The notes beneath the pieces were generated by a model. That model worked only from the letters and a program-made list of their open reading frames with translations, had not been told where the DNA came from and ran no database searches. Positions 9,640-19,083 of a DNA stretch of 44,464 nt are shown one piece after another (the first letter of the stretch is position 1; every line of letters begins with the position of its first letter). The DNA comes from Colwellia sp. (GTDB lineage: Bacteria; Pseudomonadota; Gammaproteobacteria; Enterobacterales; Alteromonadaceae). The DNA lies in assembly GCF_013215345.1 (NCBI RefSeq), contig NZ_JABSOV010000028.1, positions 1 to 44,464 on the forward strand, written 5' to 3'. The translations under genes were made by a program, and so were the position numbers.

Positions 9640-11549
9640 TAGCCACAGACCTTATTTCTTCCTGATGCTTTGGCTTGATAAAGCTGTTCATCTGCTCGTT
9701 TAATCAAACTAATTAAGTCATCATCACCTGACAATGAAGCAACACCAATACTTACAGTGACTTTTTCAAGCTTATTAAACGCCCATAGGTGTTGATTAAC
9801 CCCTAAGCGAATACGCTCACTTACCTCTAATGCTGATTTCAACGTTGTTTTTGGTAAGCAGACCATAAACTCCCCACCACCAAAGCGACCAAACATATCA
9901 CTTTTTCGCATCATTTTAGCGCCAAGACTAGCAACCTTCGCTAACACTTTATCGCCAGAGCTATGACCTAAAGAGTCATTAATGTCTTTAAAGTGATCGA
10001 CATCTATCATCATAATCGTTAAATGACTCGGTTTTACTTGAGCCTGCTTAAAGGCCTGTTGAGCTTGCTTCATTAAACTTCGTCTATTGGCGACTCCCGT
10101 AAGGGTATCAATATTAGAGGCAACTTTAAGCTTCTGTTGACTTTGCAGCAGTTTAACTAGCACCCAAGCAAAAGCTAAAGCAATTAGTGCACTGACAATA
10201 AGGTATAAGCGCTGCTCTTCATTTTCTAAATTTGCTTCATCTAAATTTCTCTCATAGACTATTTGTTGATTGTGTAATACCTTATTTTTTTTATCGGCCT
10301 GCTCCGCTTCAAGCCTGAGACGAACTTCAGTTATAGAGCGGTTATCTTCATTTGCATACAATTTAGCGGTTAAAGCGATCACTAGAGATTGGCTTTCATA
10401 GGCTTGTTTAAATCTATTTTGCTTATTATATACACGTGCTTTGAGGTCAATAATATTGACATAGTTTTCTTGTTTAATTTGTGACAACTGCTGATGGTTA
10501 GCGACTACTTTCTCTACTTTAGCTATACTGAGCAAAACTTCATCTAAACGGTCTAATTTAAATAAAACGTAAGCCTGATCATAATAAAACTGTAACTGAT
10601 AATCGAACCGCTCGGTTAATTGCAAATACTGCTTAGCCATCATTAAGTATTGATAGGCTGCATCAGGGTTACTGTCTTCTTTTTTTAAGTGTGCCCAAGC
10701 CATGCCCGAATAAACGATAAACATGCTTTCGTTTGGGCTATCTTTATTTGATTCGGCAATGATGGTGTTAAAAACTTTTATCGCTTGCTGATAATCTTTT
10801 TTATAGGTATGCATAATAGCAATATTATACAAACTGATATGAGCAGCTAAGAGCGAGCCAGCTTTTTTAAAGTGAGAATATGACTGCTGATAATAGGCCA
10901 TTGACTGCTTTTCTTGCCGTAAATAAGAATAGACAATACCAAGTTCACTATTTACCGTACCTTTCAGATCTTCATCATCCGTTTGTCCGGCAATGTTATA
11001 GGCGTCGTTAAGCAAGACTAAAGAGCGCTTATAATCATTGGTGAGATAAGCTATAGCACCTAAATTAATAAGACCTACAGCGACTTGTACTTTGTTATGT
11101 AAAGACTCTGCAACTTCTAAACCTTTTTTATATTCTTTAGCTGCTTGAGTAATATTGCCTAAGTTCTCAAAAGCAAAGCCCTTTAAATACAAAAGTTCAC
11201 TAATTAAAATACTGGGGCTCGACAGCCTTTTCGCTATGGTTAATCCCTGATTGGCCGTTTTCTTAGCCGTAGTATATTTGTTCTGCTCTATTTGTATTTC
11301 AGTAAGCAGTTTAAAATATAATAAATTTTGCTCTATGGTTAGCGCACTCAGTGAGTCTTCATAAATCAGGAGTTGTTTGAGGGAGAGTGATAAGTCAGTT
11401 TTTTTCAGCTCTTCAACTTGCTCGGCTACTTGGTTAAATTGCTTAAGGTCGACTCTTGTTTGACTGACACTAACCATGGGGAATAACAGGCAGGTAATAC
11501 TGATAACAATTTGTATTGCTTGAGCAATTTTTTTAGCAAAACACAACAA
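9639..11549 (-). CDS. TPR-containing membrane GGDEF protein with degenerate GGGEF motif
   Basis: After a signal peptide (LLFPMVSVSQ) comes a long periplasmic region of tetratricopeptide-like helices (for example KGFAFENLGNITQAAKEYKK, then NLGAIAYLTNDYKRSL). A coiled-coil stretch, a transmembrane helix (about 456-475 in the longest frame) and a C-terminal GGDEF domain follow. The signature reads GGGEF, not GG(D/E)EF; the third residue, a metal ligand in known cyclases, is Gly (codon GGG, one transition from GAG). The inhibitory RxxD site (RKSD) is intact, so the protein may bind cyclic di-GMP without making it. The longest frame starts at a TTG at 11573 without a ribosome site. A TTG at 11549, eight bases after AAGGA, is the better start and is used here. 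The gene follows arsJ on the same strand after about 90 bp. Confidence 0.82.
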   Translation of the reverse strand: MLCFAKKIAQAIQIVISITCLLFPMVSVSQTRVDLKQFNQVAEQVEELKKTDLSLSLKQLLIYEDSLSALTIEQNLLYFKLLTEIQIEQNKYTTAKKTANQGLTIAKRLSSPSILISELLYLKGFAFENLGNITQAAKEYKKGLEVAESLHNKVQVAVGLINLGAIAYLTNDYKRSLVLLNDAYNIAGQTDDEDLKGTVNSELGIVYSYLRQEKQSMAYYQQSYSHFKKAGSLLAAHISLYNIAIMHTYKKDYQQAIKVFNTIIAESNKDSPNESMFIVYSGMAWAHLKKEDSNPDAAYQYLMMAKQYLQLTERFDYQLQFYYDQAYVLFKLDRLDEVLLSIAKVEKVVANHQQLSQIKQENYVNIIDLKARVYNKQNRFKQAYESQSLVIALTAKLYANEDNRSITEVRLRLEAEQADKKNKVLHNQQIVYERNLDEANLENEEQRLYLIVSALIALAFAWVLVKLLQSQQKLKVASNIDTLTGVANRRSLMKQAQQAFKQAQVKPSHLTIMMIDVDHFKDINDSLGHSSGDKVLAKVASLGAKMMRKSDMFGRFGGGEFMVCLPKTTLKSALEVSERIRLGVNQHLWAFNKLEKVTVSIGVASLSGDDDLISLIKRADEQLYQAKASGRNKVCG

Positions 11550-11641
11550 ACTGTAGTTCCTTAAATAAAGCAAAATGACTTGATCGGATAAGGCAGTATA
11601 AAACGATTTACTCTAAGAGTTAAACCGTAATCTTTGACTAT

Positions 11642-12892
11642 TTACGCTACTTTTCTCACAAAGTAACTGGCGAGTAACATGAATATAAAGGCAATAAACA
11701 TACAGGCTGTTAAGCCAAATTGCTGAAAGATAACACCTGAGAGTACGGTTCCTAGCAGCCGCCCCATGGCATTAGCCATATAATAGAAGCCGACATCCAT
11801 AGACACGCCTTCATCTCTAGCAAGGCTGAGAATAAGATAACTATGTAAAGATGAATTTATAGCAAAGGCTGCAGCAAATATAAATAAGCCTGAAATGAGT
11901 ATGCTATTACTGTACGGAAAAAGGTAAATAGCGACAGATAAAAGCAAGGTTACTAGTGCCAATAATACCGACCAAAATCCTGTTTGTTGATAACTGTTTC
12001 TTTCCCTCTTCCCAGATAACAAGGTAAGTATCTTTGGCGCGTTCGCTTGAATGACGCCATAAAAAATAATCCAACTGGCAAGAAAAGTGCCAACGCCTTG
12101 GTGGTGCCATTGCAATTGGCTTACCAAATAAACAGGTAACGCAATAACAAACCAAACATCACGACCAGCAAACAGACATAAACGCGCTGCAGATAAATAA
12201 TTTAACGGTGCATTGTTTGAGAATAACTGACTGAATTTAGCTTTATAACGGGTTTTACCTATATCACCACGCAGCAGAGGATAAGTACTTAAAGCAACAG
12301 TTGCTAAGGTAACAGCCATCAGTAATAGTGAGTTTTGAAAGCCAAAAAGAGCCAACAATAGACCGCCAAGAAAAAAACCAACACCTTTTAAGGTGTTTTT
12401 GGAGCCTGTCAGTAAAGCCACCCACTTAAAAAGCTTACTTTGCCCTTGCTCGCTATCTAGACCTGTGACTAATAACTTAATACTCGACTTAGCACTCATT
12501 TTATTGAGATCTTTAGCAATGCCCGACAGTGCTTGCGCAAACATGACATAGGCAATACTTAAGTACTCGCTCGGCACTGCCAACATTGATAAAGCGAATA
12601 CCTGCACCACTAGCCCAATAAACATGGTTTTATTTAAGCCAATACGCGCCCCCAGCCAGCCACCAACAAGGTTAGTAATAACGCCAAAAACTTCATAAAG
12701 AATAAATAAACTAGCTAACGCTAATGGGCTATAACCTAATTGATAAAAATACAGCAATACCAACATGCGCAACGCGCCATCGGTTAAGGTAAAGGCCCAA
12801 TAGTTAGCTGTGATCACTAGGTACTTTTTTACCGGTGCAGACAGTTTTACTGATGGAAAAAGTGAACTCAATGAAAACAAGCTATTACTCAC
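11642..12892 (-). CDS. arsJ: ArsJ, organoarsenical (1-arseno-3-phosphoglycerate) efflux MFS transporter
   Basis: This is a 12-helix major facilitator protein. In described arsJ systems it exports 1-arseno-3-phosphoglycerate, the unstable product formed when the partner dehydrogenase uses arsenate. Its N-terminal segment ([20 protein letters not shown]) and the GWLGARIGL loop fit the ArsJ family as I recall it. The identification rests mainly on the adjacent gapdh and arsR. The start is GTG, and GTGAGTAA overlaps the gapdh stop codon by 8 bases, so the two are translationally coupled. No terminator is visible between arsJ and the downstream GGDEF genes, so read-through is possible. Confidence 0.9.
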   Translation of the reverse strand: MSNSLFSLSSLFPSVKLSAPVKKYLVITANYWAFTLTDGALRMLVLLYFYQLGYSPLALASLFILYEVFGVITNLVGGWLGARIGLNKTMFIGLVVQVFALSMLAVPSEYLSIAYVMFAQALSGIAKDLNKMSAKSSIKLLVTGLDSEQGQSKLFKWVALLTGSKNTLKGVGFFLGGLLLALFGFQNSLLLMAVTLATVALSTYPLLRGDIGKTRYKAKFSQLFSNNAPLNYLSAARLCLFAGRDVWFVIALPVYLVSQLQWHHQGVGTFLASWIIFYGVIQANAPKILTLLSGKRERNSYQQTGFWSVLLALVTLLLSVAIYLFPYSNSILISGLFIFAAAFAINSSLHSYLILSLARDEGVSMDVGFYYMANAMGRLLGTVLSGVIFQQFGLTACMFIAFIFMLLASYFVRKVA

Positions 12893-13934
12893 TATGACTG
12901 GTTAAACTATTTGCCATCAGTTTCATCAACTCAGCACTACGATTAGCATAGCCCCATTCATTGTCATACCATAAATACATTTTCAACTGCGTATCATTTA
13001 CCACCATAGTTGATAAAGCATCGACGACACAAGATCTGGCATCGGTTTTATAGTCAACGGAAACTAAAGGCCTTTCTTCATAGCCCAAAATTCCTTTTAA
13101 TTCCCCTGCTGCGGCATCAGACATTAATTGATTTATTTCTCCAACACTGACATTACGCTGCATTTCAAAAACACAGTCAGTTAATGAGGCATTTGCCAAT
13201 GGCACTCGCACAGCATGACCATTTAATTTACCTTTTAGCTCGGGGAAAATATCGGTGATGGCTTTTGCCGAGCCGGTCGTGGTTGGAATAAGCGACTGAC
13301 CACAGGCACGTGCACGGCGTAAATCTTTATGGGGGGCATCTAAAATGGTTTGGGTATTAGTAATATCGTGAATGGTCGTCATGCTGCCATGTTTTATGCC
13401 AATATTATCTTGTAATACTTTAACCACAGGCGCTAAACAGTTAGTGGTACATGAGGCAGCAGTGACGATACTATGCTTATTTTCTTGGTATAAATGTTGA
13501 TTAACACCCATAACAATATTGACGATATCCTGATCTAAAATATTACCTGAGCTATCTTGGGCTAACTTCATCGGCGCGGTAACCAGTACTTTTTGAACAC
13601 CTTGAGTAAAGTAAGCTTGCAGCTTAGCTTTATCGCGCATCACGCCTGAAGCTTCAATAACTAAATCACACGCTGACCAGTCAGTTTCAGCTATGCCATT
13701 ATTCTGGCTAACGATTAACTGCTTCTCTTCAATATGCATTACTGTATCGCTAGCTGTCGCTTCATATTGCCAACGACCATGAATAGAATCAAAATTAAGC
13801 AAGTGAGCCAGTGTGGCGGCATCACCAGCGGGATCATTAATTTGAATAAACTGTACCTCTGGCCAATGCCAGGCAGCGCGTAAAATTAATCGTCCCATAC
13901 GGCCGAAGCCATTAATACCTACTTTTATTGTCAT
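12885..13934 (-). CDS. gapdh: ArsJ-associated glyceraldehyde-3-phosphate dehydrogenase
   Basis: This NAD-dependent dehydrogenase can use arsenate in place of phosphate and so yields 1-arseno-3-phosphoglycerate for export by ArsJ. The N-terminal Rossmann motif is [11 protein letters not shown], and [19 protein letters not shown] is characteristic of this branch. The catalytic Cys162 lies in [17 protein letters not shown] near the C terminus is the conserved end of the catalytic domain. At 349 residues it is slightly longer than typical glycolytic GAPDH (about 330). It is placed between arsR (33 bp upstream) and arsJ (8-bp overlap), which identifies it as the detoxification rather than the glycolytic enzyme. 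Confidence 0.93.
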   Translation of the reverse strand: MTIKVGINGFGRMGRLILRAAWHWPEVQFIQINDPAGDAATLAHLLNFDSIHGRWQYEATASDTVMHIEEKQLIVSQNNGIAETDWSACDLVIEASGVMRDKAKLQAYFTQGVQKVLVTAPMKLAQDSSGNILDQDIVNIVMGVNQHLYQENKHSIVTAASCTTNCLAPVVKVLQDNIGIKHGSMTTIHDITNTQTILDAPHKDLRRARACGQSLIPTTTGSAKAITDIFPELKGKLNGHAVRVPLANASLTDCVFEMQRNVSVGEINQLMSDAAAGELKGILGYEERPLVSVDYKTDARSCVVDALSTMVVNDTQLKMYLWYDNEWGYANRSAELMKLMANSLTSHSE

Positions 13935-13967
13935 TTGTTCTTCCTATTATTCCCTAAACTAGCTGAT

Positions 13968-14345
13968 TTAATTACAACACTGTTGCGTACGTGCAGGGCG
14001 TTCACCCATCATTGCTAAATTTTTAAGACATTCATCAATCACCGGCAAGTTTTCCTCAAAGCAACTTTTGATGACTGCTTGTTTCCATTGCGAAAGAGGT
14101 TTTGCCATAGAATAATAAACCCAACGACCTGACTTACGTTCGCTAAGTAACTGCTGTTTCTTTAATAAGGCTATGTGGCGAGATATTTTCGGCTGAGATA
14201 ACTCCAACGCATGAGTCAGTTCACAAACACACAATTCACTTTCACACATCAACATCAATATGATTTTCAAGCGTGTATCATCAGCCATGACTTTAAAAAA
14301 TAATAAGCAGTCACTTTCTGTAACTCGTTTTGTAGCAGTATTCAT
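13968..14345 (-). CDS. arsR: ArsR-family arsenic-responsive repressor
   Basis: This winged-helix repressor releases DNA on binding trivalent arsenic. The 125-residue protein has the metal site ELCVCEL (Cys39 and Cys41 from this start, plus Cys34) and the recognition helix LSQPKISRHIALL, followed by the wing RKSGRWVYYSM. It ends with a CC pair. The frame is open up to an ATG at 14450, but that extension would run through the promoter and a perfect palindrome at 14399-14424. The ATG at 14345 gives the normal length of the family and is used here. It is the first gene of the arsR-gapdh-arsJ operon. Confidence 0.92.
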   Translation of the reverse strand: MNTATKRVTESDCLLFFKVMADDTRLKIILMLMCESELCVCELTHALELSQPKISRHIALLKKQQLLSERKSGRWVYYSMAKPLSQWKQAVIKSCFEENLPVIDECLKNLAMMGERPARTQQCCN

Positions 14346-14396
14346 TATTTTCTGTCTCGTTAGCTCGAACTTGGTCTCTGGGATTAGTTGCCTCAC

Positions 14397-14424
14397 ATTA
14401 TACATATGTTTTTCCATATGTATA
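14397..14424 (-). promoter_or_regulatory. ars operon promoter overlapped by a palindromic ArsR operator
   Basis: Two perfect 10-base arms, TATACATATG (14399-14408) and CATATGTATA (14415-14424), flank a 6-base spacer. On the minus strand the same bases hold a promoter: -35 TATACA (14419-14424), a 16-base spacer and a consensus -10 TATAAT (14397-14402). A protein on the palindrome would cover both promoter boxes, as expected for autorepression by ArsR. The site lies about 52 bases upstream of the arsR start. Confidence 0.8.
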
Positions 14425-14508
14425 TGTAAGCGTTTAGTTAAAATATTCAATAATAACGAGTTAACTTAACCGTTATTTATTTATAAAAGTGTGTTTTATA
14501 AAAATCAA

Positions 14509-14560
14509 CCTGATAAAAGCCAGTTTCACTATGTGGAATTAAAACTGTACATTTATCAGG
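14509..14560. repeat. Nested inverted repeat upstream of the purine permease
   Basis: The outer arms CCTGATAAA (14509-14517) and TTTATCAGG (14552-14560) enclose inner arms CAGTTT (14521-14526) and AAACTG (14542-14547). There is no T-run on either side, so it is not an ordinary terminator. It sits in the 384-bp gap (14461-14844) that must also hold the permease promoter; a TTGACA at 14710-14715 is the best -35 candidate there. I see no conserved purine-riboswitch core. Confidence 0.45.
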
Positions 14561-14844
14561 CACCAGTATTACGTAAAAAAGTCGATAGCTCCTTGATTTA
14601 CCAGCATTACTAAAACTGAGTAGCCACACTCTTTGCTCGGTAAAAGATTACATTGATGTAAAAACAACCAACAACTAAGTCAATAACCCTAATATTACCA
14701 CTTCCATTAATTGACACTAGTGACAGCTTTATGTAGGTTTTCAGCACAGTTTTTTTCATAAGGTTGCCACGGTACTGGCTAATTACTCGCTAAGAACCTG
14801 CTGTAACCTATTAAAATAATAAGAAAATAACAGAGAGAGCTATT

Positions 14845-16233
14845 ATGGAAATATTATATAACGTTGAAGATAAGCCACCGACAGGCACCAGCCTGATATT
14901 GGCAGCCCAGCATTTACTTGCTGCTTTAGGGGCAATAATTACCGTGCCTTTAGTGGTTGGCGGCGTTTTAGGTTTGCCGGTAGAAGATATTGTAGTACTA
15001 GTTAACGCGGCAATGCTTGTTTCTGGTGTGGTTACTATTATTCAATGTAAAGGTGTTGGCCCAGTAGGTATCAGACTTCCTTGTGTTATGGGTACTAGCT
15101 TTACCTTTGTTGGTGTTTCTATTGCCATTGGCTTTGAGCATGGCGTTGCCGGTATTTTAGGTTCAGCCCTCGTCGCTTCACTCGTGATGATTATTGGTAG
15201 TTTCTTTATGCCATTCATCAGAAAATTTTTCCCGCCGATTGTTACCGGTACTGTAGTTACCTTGATTGGTCTGTCGTTAATCCCAGTTGCCGTTGATTGG
15301 TTTGCTGGTGGACAAGTTGGCAGTGAAGGTTATGCTTCATTACCAAACTTAGCCATAGGTATGCTGGTGTTAATAACGGTAGTACTGTTATCTATGTTTG
15401 GTAAAGGTATATTGTCTGCAGCTGCGGTAGTTATTGGTATGGTAGTCGGGTTTATTGTTTGTGTTACCTTAGGTCTTGTTGACTTTACACCGGTACAAGA
15501 AGCACCTTTATTTGCCTTACCTAGCCCTTTCCATTTTGGTTTATCTTTTCCAATTAGCGGTATTATCGGTATGTCTATCGCCTATTTAGTTACCATAGTT
15601 GAATCAACAGGTGATTTCTTAGCTTTATCAAATGTGACTAAAACTAAACTAACGGGTAAGAAATTATCTAGCGGTATTTTGTGTGACGGGCTAGGTTCGG
15701 CTTTAGCGTCAGTATTCTCTACCACGCCTTTTTCTTCTTTCTCGCAAAATGTAGGTATCATAGGTATGACAGGTGTTGCTAGTCGCTATGTTGTGGCGAT
15801 TACTGGTGCTATGTTGATTCTTGCTGGGCTTTTCCCAATTATCGGTGCATTAGTAGTAGCTATACCACTGCCAGTACTTGGCGGAGCAGGGTTAGTTATG
15901 TTTGCTATGATAATCACTGCAGGTATAAATATTTTATCTGAGACTAAACATACCAAAAGAAACGGTATTATTATCGCGGTAAGTATTGGTGCAGGTATGG
16001 CAGTAACAGTTCGTCCAGAATTACTAAGTCAATTACCTGATTTCATTAAAGTAATTTTAGCCTCTGGTATTACTACCGGCTCACTAATTGCCCTACTTTT
16101 AAATGCAATTCTTCCTGACGGTGATGTCGTTGATTTTGATGAAGAAGATGAACGTGTAGAGGTTTTAGTGACTGCTGAGTCATCGGTAGCAGAAGAACTA
16201 GCGACTACAAAAGAAGTTTCTTCAATGTCATAA
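14845..16233 (+). CDS. NCS2/NAT-family purine permease (xanthine or uric acid type)
   Basis: This is a 14-helix proton-coupled nucleobase transporter of the inner membrane. Conserved elements are QH at 22-23, GIRLPCVMGTSFTFV at 76-89, the substrate-binding Glu in VESTGDFLA (252-260) and the NAT signature QNVGIIGMTG at 301-310. The MTG-VASR ending is like bacterial xanthine/urate carriers (XanQ, UacT) rather than UraA, which has STR at that place, so purine transport is more likely than uracil. At 462 residues it has the usual length. An AGAGAGAGC ribosome site precedes the ATG. It is a single gene on the opposite strand from its neighbours parE and arsR. Confidence 0.88.
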   Translation: MEILYNVEDKPPTGTSLILAAQHLLAALGAIITVPLVVGGVLGLPVEDIVVLVNAAMLVSGVVTIIQCKGVGPVGIRLPCVMGTSFTFVGVSIAIGFEHGVAGILGSALVASLVMIIGSFFMPFIRKFFPPIVTGTVVTLIGLSLIPVAVDWFAGGQVGSEGYASLPNLAIGMLVLITVVLLSMFGKGILSAAAVVIGMVVGFIVCVTLGLVDFTPVQEAPLFALPSPFHFGLSFPISGIIGMSIAYLVTIVESTGDFLALSNVTKTKLTGKKLSSGILCDGLGSALASVFSTTPFSSFSQNVGIIGMTGVASRYVVAITGAMLILAGLFPIIGALVVAIPLPVLGGAGLVMFAMIITAGINILSETKHTKRNGIIIAVSIGAGMAVTVRPELLSQLPDFIKVILASGITTGSLIALLLNAILPDGDVVDFDEEDERVEVLVTAESSVAEELATTKEVSSMS

Positions 16234-16253
16234 AGATAAGATTGCTGTTAAAT

Positions 16254-16310
16254 GGCCGAATTAAATCACAATAAGTATTATGTGATTTAATCCGGCTACT
16301 TTTATTTCCC
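16254..16310 (+). terminator. Terminator of the purine permease gene
   Basis: A long stem pairs GCCG plus ATTAAATCACA (from 16255) with TGTGATTTAAT plus CGGC (to about 16296) around a short loop, with one or two bulged bases. The following sequence TACTTTTATTT is T-rich on the plus strand. Confidence 0.7.
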
Positions 16311-16416
16311 CTCACTAAAACATATCAGTAATGTACACCAGCACCATAGCTTACTATCTATTCATTCATACTTGCTGTAGTAGCTTCACCTAGACAATTT
16401 TGCATTAAGAGCTAGC

Positions 16417-18303
16417 TTAAACGACGGCCATATCACCTTTACTTTGTAGCCATGCTTTACGGTCACCGGCACGTTTTTTCGACAATAACATATCCATCAA
16501 TTCCATGGTTTCACTATGATCGTCAACGGTAAGTTGTACTAAGCGACGAGTATTTGGATCCATGGTGGTTTCACGTAACTGCAACGGGTTCATTTCACCC
16601 AAGCCTTTAAAGCGTTGTACGTTGACTTTACCGCGTTTTTTCTCGGCTTCGATTCGATCTAAAATACCCTCTTTTTCTGCTTCATCTAAAGCATAAAAAA
16701 CTTCTTTGCCGATATCGATTCGATATAATGGCGGCATAGCAACATAAATATGACCCGCTTGAACAAGCGGTAAAAAGTGCTGAGTAAATAAGGCACACAA
16801 TAAGGTGGCAATATGCAGTCCATCAGAATCGGCATCCGCTAAAATACAAATTTTACCGTAACGTAGCTCTGATAAGTCATCACTGTCAGGATCAATCCCT
16901 AAAGCTATTGAGATATTATGTACTTCTTCCGATGCTAATATTTGCCCTGAATCGACTTCCCAAGTATTTAAAATTTTACCACGTAGCGGCATAATCGCTT
17001 GAAACTCACGATCGCGCGCTTGTTTAGCACTACCGCCAGCGGAGTCACCTTCCACTAAAAACAATTCGGTACGGGCTAAATCTTGGCTACCACAATCGGT
17101 CAACTTACCGGGTAAAGCAGGACCAGAAGTGATTTTTTTACGTACTACCTTCTTACTGGCTCGCATACGTTTTTGCGCGTTACTGAGACAAAACTCTGCC
17201 AATAATTCCGCTTTGTCAGTGTGTTCATTAAGCCACAAACTAAAAGAATCTTTTACTACGCCGGTAACAAAGGCGGCACATTGACGTGACGATAATCGCT
17301 CTTTAGTCTGTCCGGCAAATTGTGGATCTTGCATCTTAATCGATAAGATATAACTACATTTATCCCAAATATCATCTGGAGTTAGTTTTACCCCGCGCGG
17401 TAAAATATTACGAAATTCACAAAACTCTCGCATCGACTCAAGCAGTCCTTGGCGCATACCATTAACATGAGTACCACCAGCAACCGTTGGGATTAAGTTA
17501 ACGTAACTTTCACCAATACTATCGCCGCCTTCTGGTAACCAAGTAACCGCCCAATCGGCCGTTTCATGTTGAGAAGTAAAACTGCCCGTAAAAGGTTCTT
17601 CAGGTAATGATATATAGTCTTTTATTGCATCTTTTAAGTAATCGGTAAGTCCGTATTCATAACACCATTGATATTTTTTATCTTCAATTTTGTCATGGAA
17701 TTTAATGGTTAAGCCCGGGCATAATACCGCTTTAGCTTTAAGTAAATGGGTGAGGTGACGGACCGAAAATTTAGCGGTATCAAAATAGCTAGCATCGGGC
17801 CAAAACTTAACACTGGTGCCAGTGTTACGTTTTCCTACTGTGCCAGTTTCGCGCAGTTCTTCTACCTTATAGCCATTTTCAAAGGCCATTTGATAGATTT
17901 TACTGTCTCGACGAACACTGACATCGACCCGAGTCGATAAGGCATTTACGACCGAAATACCAACACCATGTAAACCACCGGAAAACTGGTAACTTTTATT
18001 GGAAAACTTACCTCCTGCATGCAGCTTACAAAAGATAAGTTCTACCCCTGAAACCCCTTCTTTAGGGTGAATATCAGTAGGCATACCACGGCCATCATCG
18101 ATTATTTCAAGTGACTGATCTTCATATAAAATAACACTAATATTTTGTGCATGGCCGGCAAGCGCTTCATCCACTGAGTTATCAATTACCTCTTGACCTA
18201 AATGATTGGGTCTTGTGGTATCGGTATACATACCTGGACGGCGGCGAACGGGATCTAAGCCACTGAGTACTTCAATGGAGTCGGAGTTGTATTGGTCAGT
18301 CAT
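16417..18303 (-). CDS. parE: DNA topoisomerase IV subunit B
   Basis: ParE is the ATPase subunit of topoisomerase IV, partner of ParC. It has a GHKL ATP-binding domain with the general-base Glu38 in QEVIDNSVDEALAG, the DDGRGMP loop and the FSGGLHGVGISVVNALS lid. The TOPRIM domain has EGDSAGGSAKQARDR and the metal-binding ADADSDG. At 628 residues it is close to E. coli ParE (630). It is the last gene of the series nudF-yqiB-cpdA-yqiA-parE, 62 bases after yqiA, an order shared with enterobacteria. parC lies about 8 kb further on, beyond the permease, ars and GGDEF genes. Confidence 0.97.
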   Translation of the reverse strand: MTDQYNSDSIEVLSGLDPVRRRPGMYTDTTRPNHLGQEVIDNSVDEALAGHAQNISVILYEDQSLEIIDDGRGMPTDIHPKEGVSGVELIFCKLHAGGKFSNKSYQFSGGLHGVGISVVNALSTRVDVSVRRDSKIYQMAFENGYKVEELRETGTVGKRNTGTSVKFWPDASYFDTAKFSVRHLTHLLKAKAVLCPGLTIKFHDKIEDKKYQWCYEYGLTDYLKDAIKDYISLPEEPFTGSFTSQHETADWAVTWLPEGGDSIGESYVNLIPTVAGGTHVNGMRQGLLESMREFCEFRNILPRGVKLTPDDIWDKCSYILSIKMQDPQFAGQTKERLSSRQCAAFVTGVVKDSFSLWLNEHTDKAELLAEFCLSNAQKRMRASKKVVRKKITSGPALPGKLTDCGSQDLARTELFLVEGDSAGGSAKQARDREFQAIMPLRGKILNTWEVDSGQILASEEVHNISIALGIDPDSDDLSELRYGKICILADADSDGLHIATLLCALFTQHFLPLVQAGHIYVAMPPLYRIDIGKEVFYALDEAEKEGILDRIEAEKKRGKVNVQRFKGLGEMNPLQLRETTMDPNTRRLVQLTVDDHSETMELMDMLLSKKRAGDRKAWLQSKGDMAVV

Positions 18304-18365
18304 TTGAAACTCAATTTAATCGCGGTTAAAAGGTTTAGATATTTATGGTATTAGCTATCGCTAAT

Positions 18366-18968
18366 TTATTGGGTATTATCAAGTTGAAAGAAGTCACTTA
18401 TGGTTGCTAAGCATTTATCAAAATTAATAAAACTATGATCGCCTCCTTCTTGTACTATTAATCGACAATGTTGATATTTTCCCACAGCTTGTTGGTAATT
18501 TAACACTTCATCACCTGTTTGTACCATAACTAGGTAATTATTTTTTTTCTTGTCAGCAATTGTCGGGGCTGCTTGTTCAAGCGCTTGCAATTGCTGTATA
18601 TGTTCTTCGGTTACTTGGTACACCTCTTGGGTATAAGGGTTAACCTGTTCACCAATATAGTCATACAATAATTCATATGGTGTTATCGCTGGGTTCACTA
18701 ACACCGCTAAACATTGATATTTTCCCTCCAGGTAACTAGCAAAATAACCGCCTAATGAAGAACCGATTAAATACCACTGGCTATTTGTGCTGTGACTTTC
18801 AATGAGTTGCTCTAATTGACTAATAGCTTTGGCTGGTGTCGAGGCTAATTGCGGGCAGACAAAGCCAACATTAGGATAGTTTTTAGCTAAGTATTGACGG
18901 GTTTGTTCGGCTTTTAGCGACAATGGCGAAGAGTTAAAACCATGAATGTAGAGAATGTTTTTTTTCAT
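18366..18968 (-). CDS. yqiA: YqiA-type alpha/beta-hydrolase esterase
   Basis: This is a small serine esterase. The N-terminal strand NILYIHGFNSSPLSLKAEQT and the nucleophile elbow GSSLGG match E. coli YqiA, as do the later TGDEVLNYQQAV (acid) and GGDHSF (histidine). The frame is open to 19031, but the ATG at 18968 (MKKNILYIHGF) corresponds to the E. coli start and gives 200 residues. The natural substrate is not known. It lies between cpdA (115 bases upstream) and parE (62 bases downstream). Confidence 0.9.
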   Translation of the reverse strand: MKKNILYIHGFNSSPLSLKAEQTRQYLAKNYPNVGFVCPQLASTPAKAISQLEQLIESHSTNSQWYLIGSSLGGYFASYLEGKYQCLAVLVNPAITPYELLYDYIGEQVNPYTQEVYQVTEEHIQQLQALEQAAPTIADKKKNNYLVMVQTGDEVLNYQQAVGKYQHCRLIVQEGGDHSFINFDKCLATISDFFQLDNTQ

Positions 18969-19083
18969 AATGTTATTTATTCTATTAATAATGAAGGCAG
19001 TAACGAATCTATTCTTTAAAAGAACTACCATGGCATAGGCGACACTAAACTACAGGCTCCGCAGGCAAGGATAAAGGCACTAT

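Noticed and set aside
11907..12155. Open frame in another reading frame within arsJ, and many similar long frames opposite or inside parC, glnE and other genes
   Set aside because: They overlap well-supported genes, lack ribosome sites and have no recognisable protein features.
14346..14450. Longer arsR starting at the upstream ATG (14450)
   Set aside because: It would add 35 residues foreign to the family and translate through the TATAAT promoter box and the palindromic operator.
14461..14844. Purine riboswitch upstream of the purine permease
   Set aside because: I looked for the conserved three-way junction core and loop-loop sequences and did not see them; only a nested simple stem is present.
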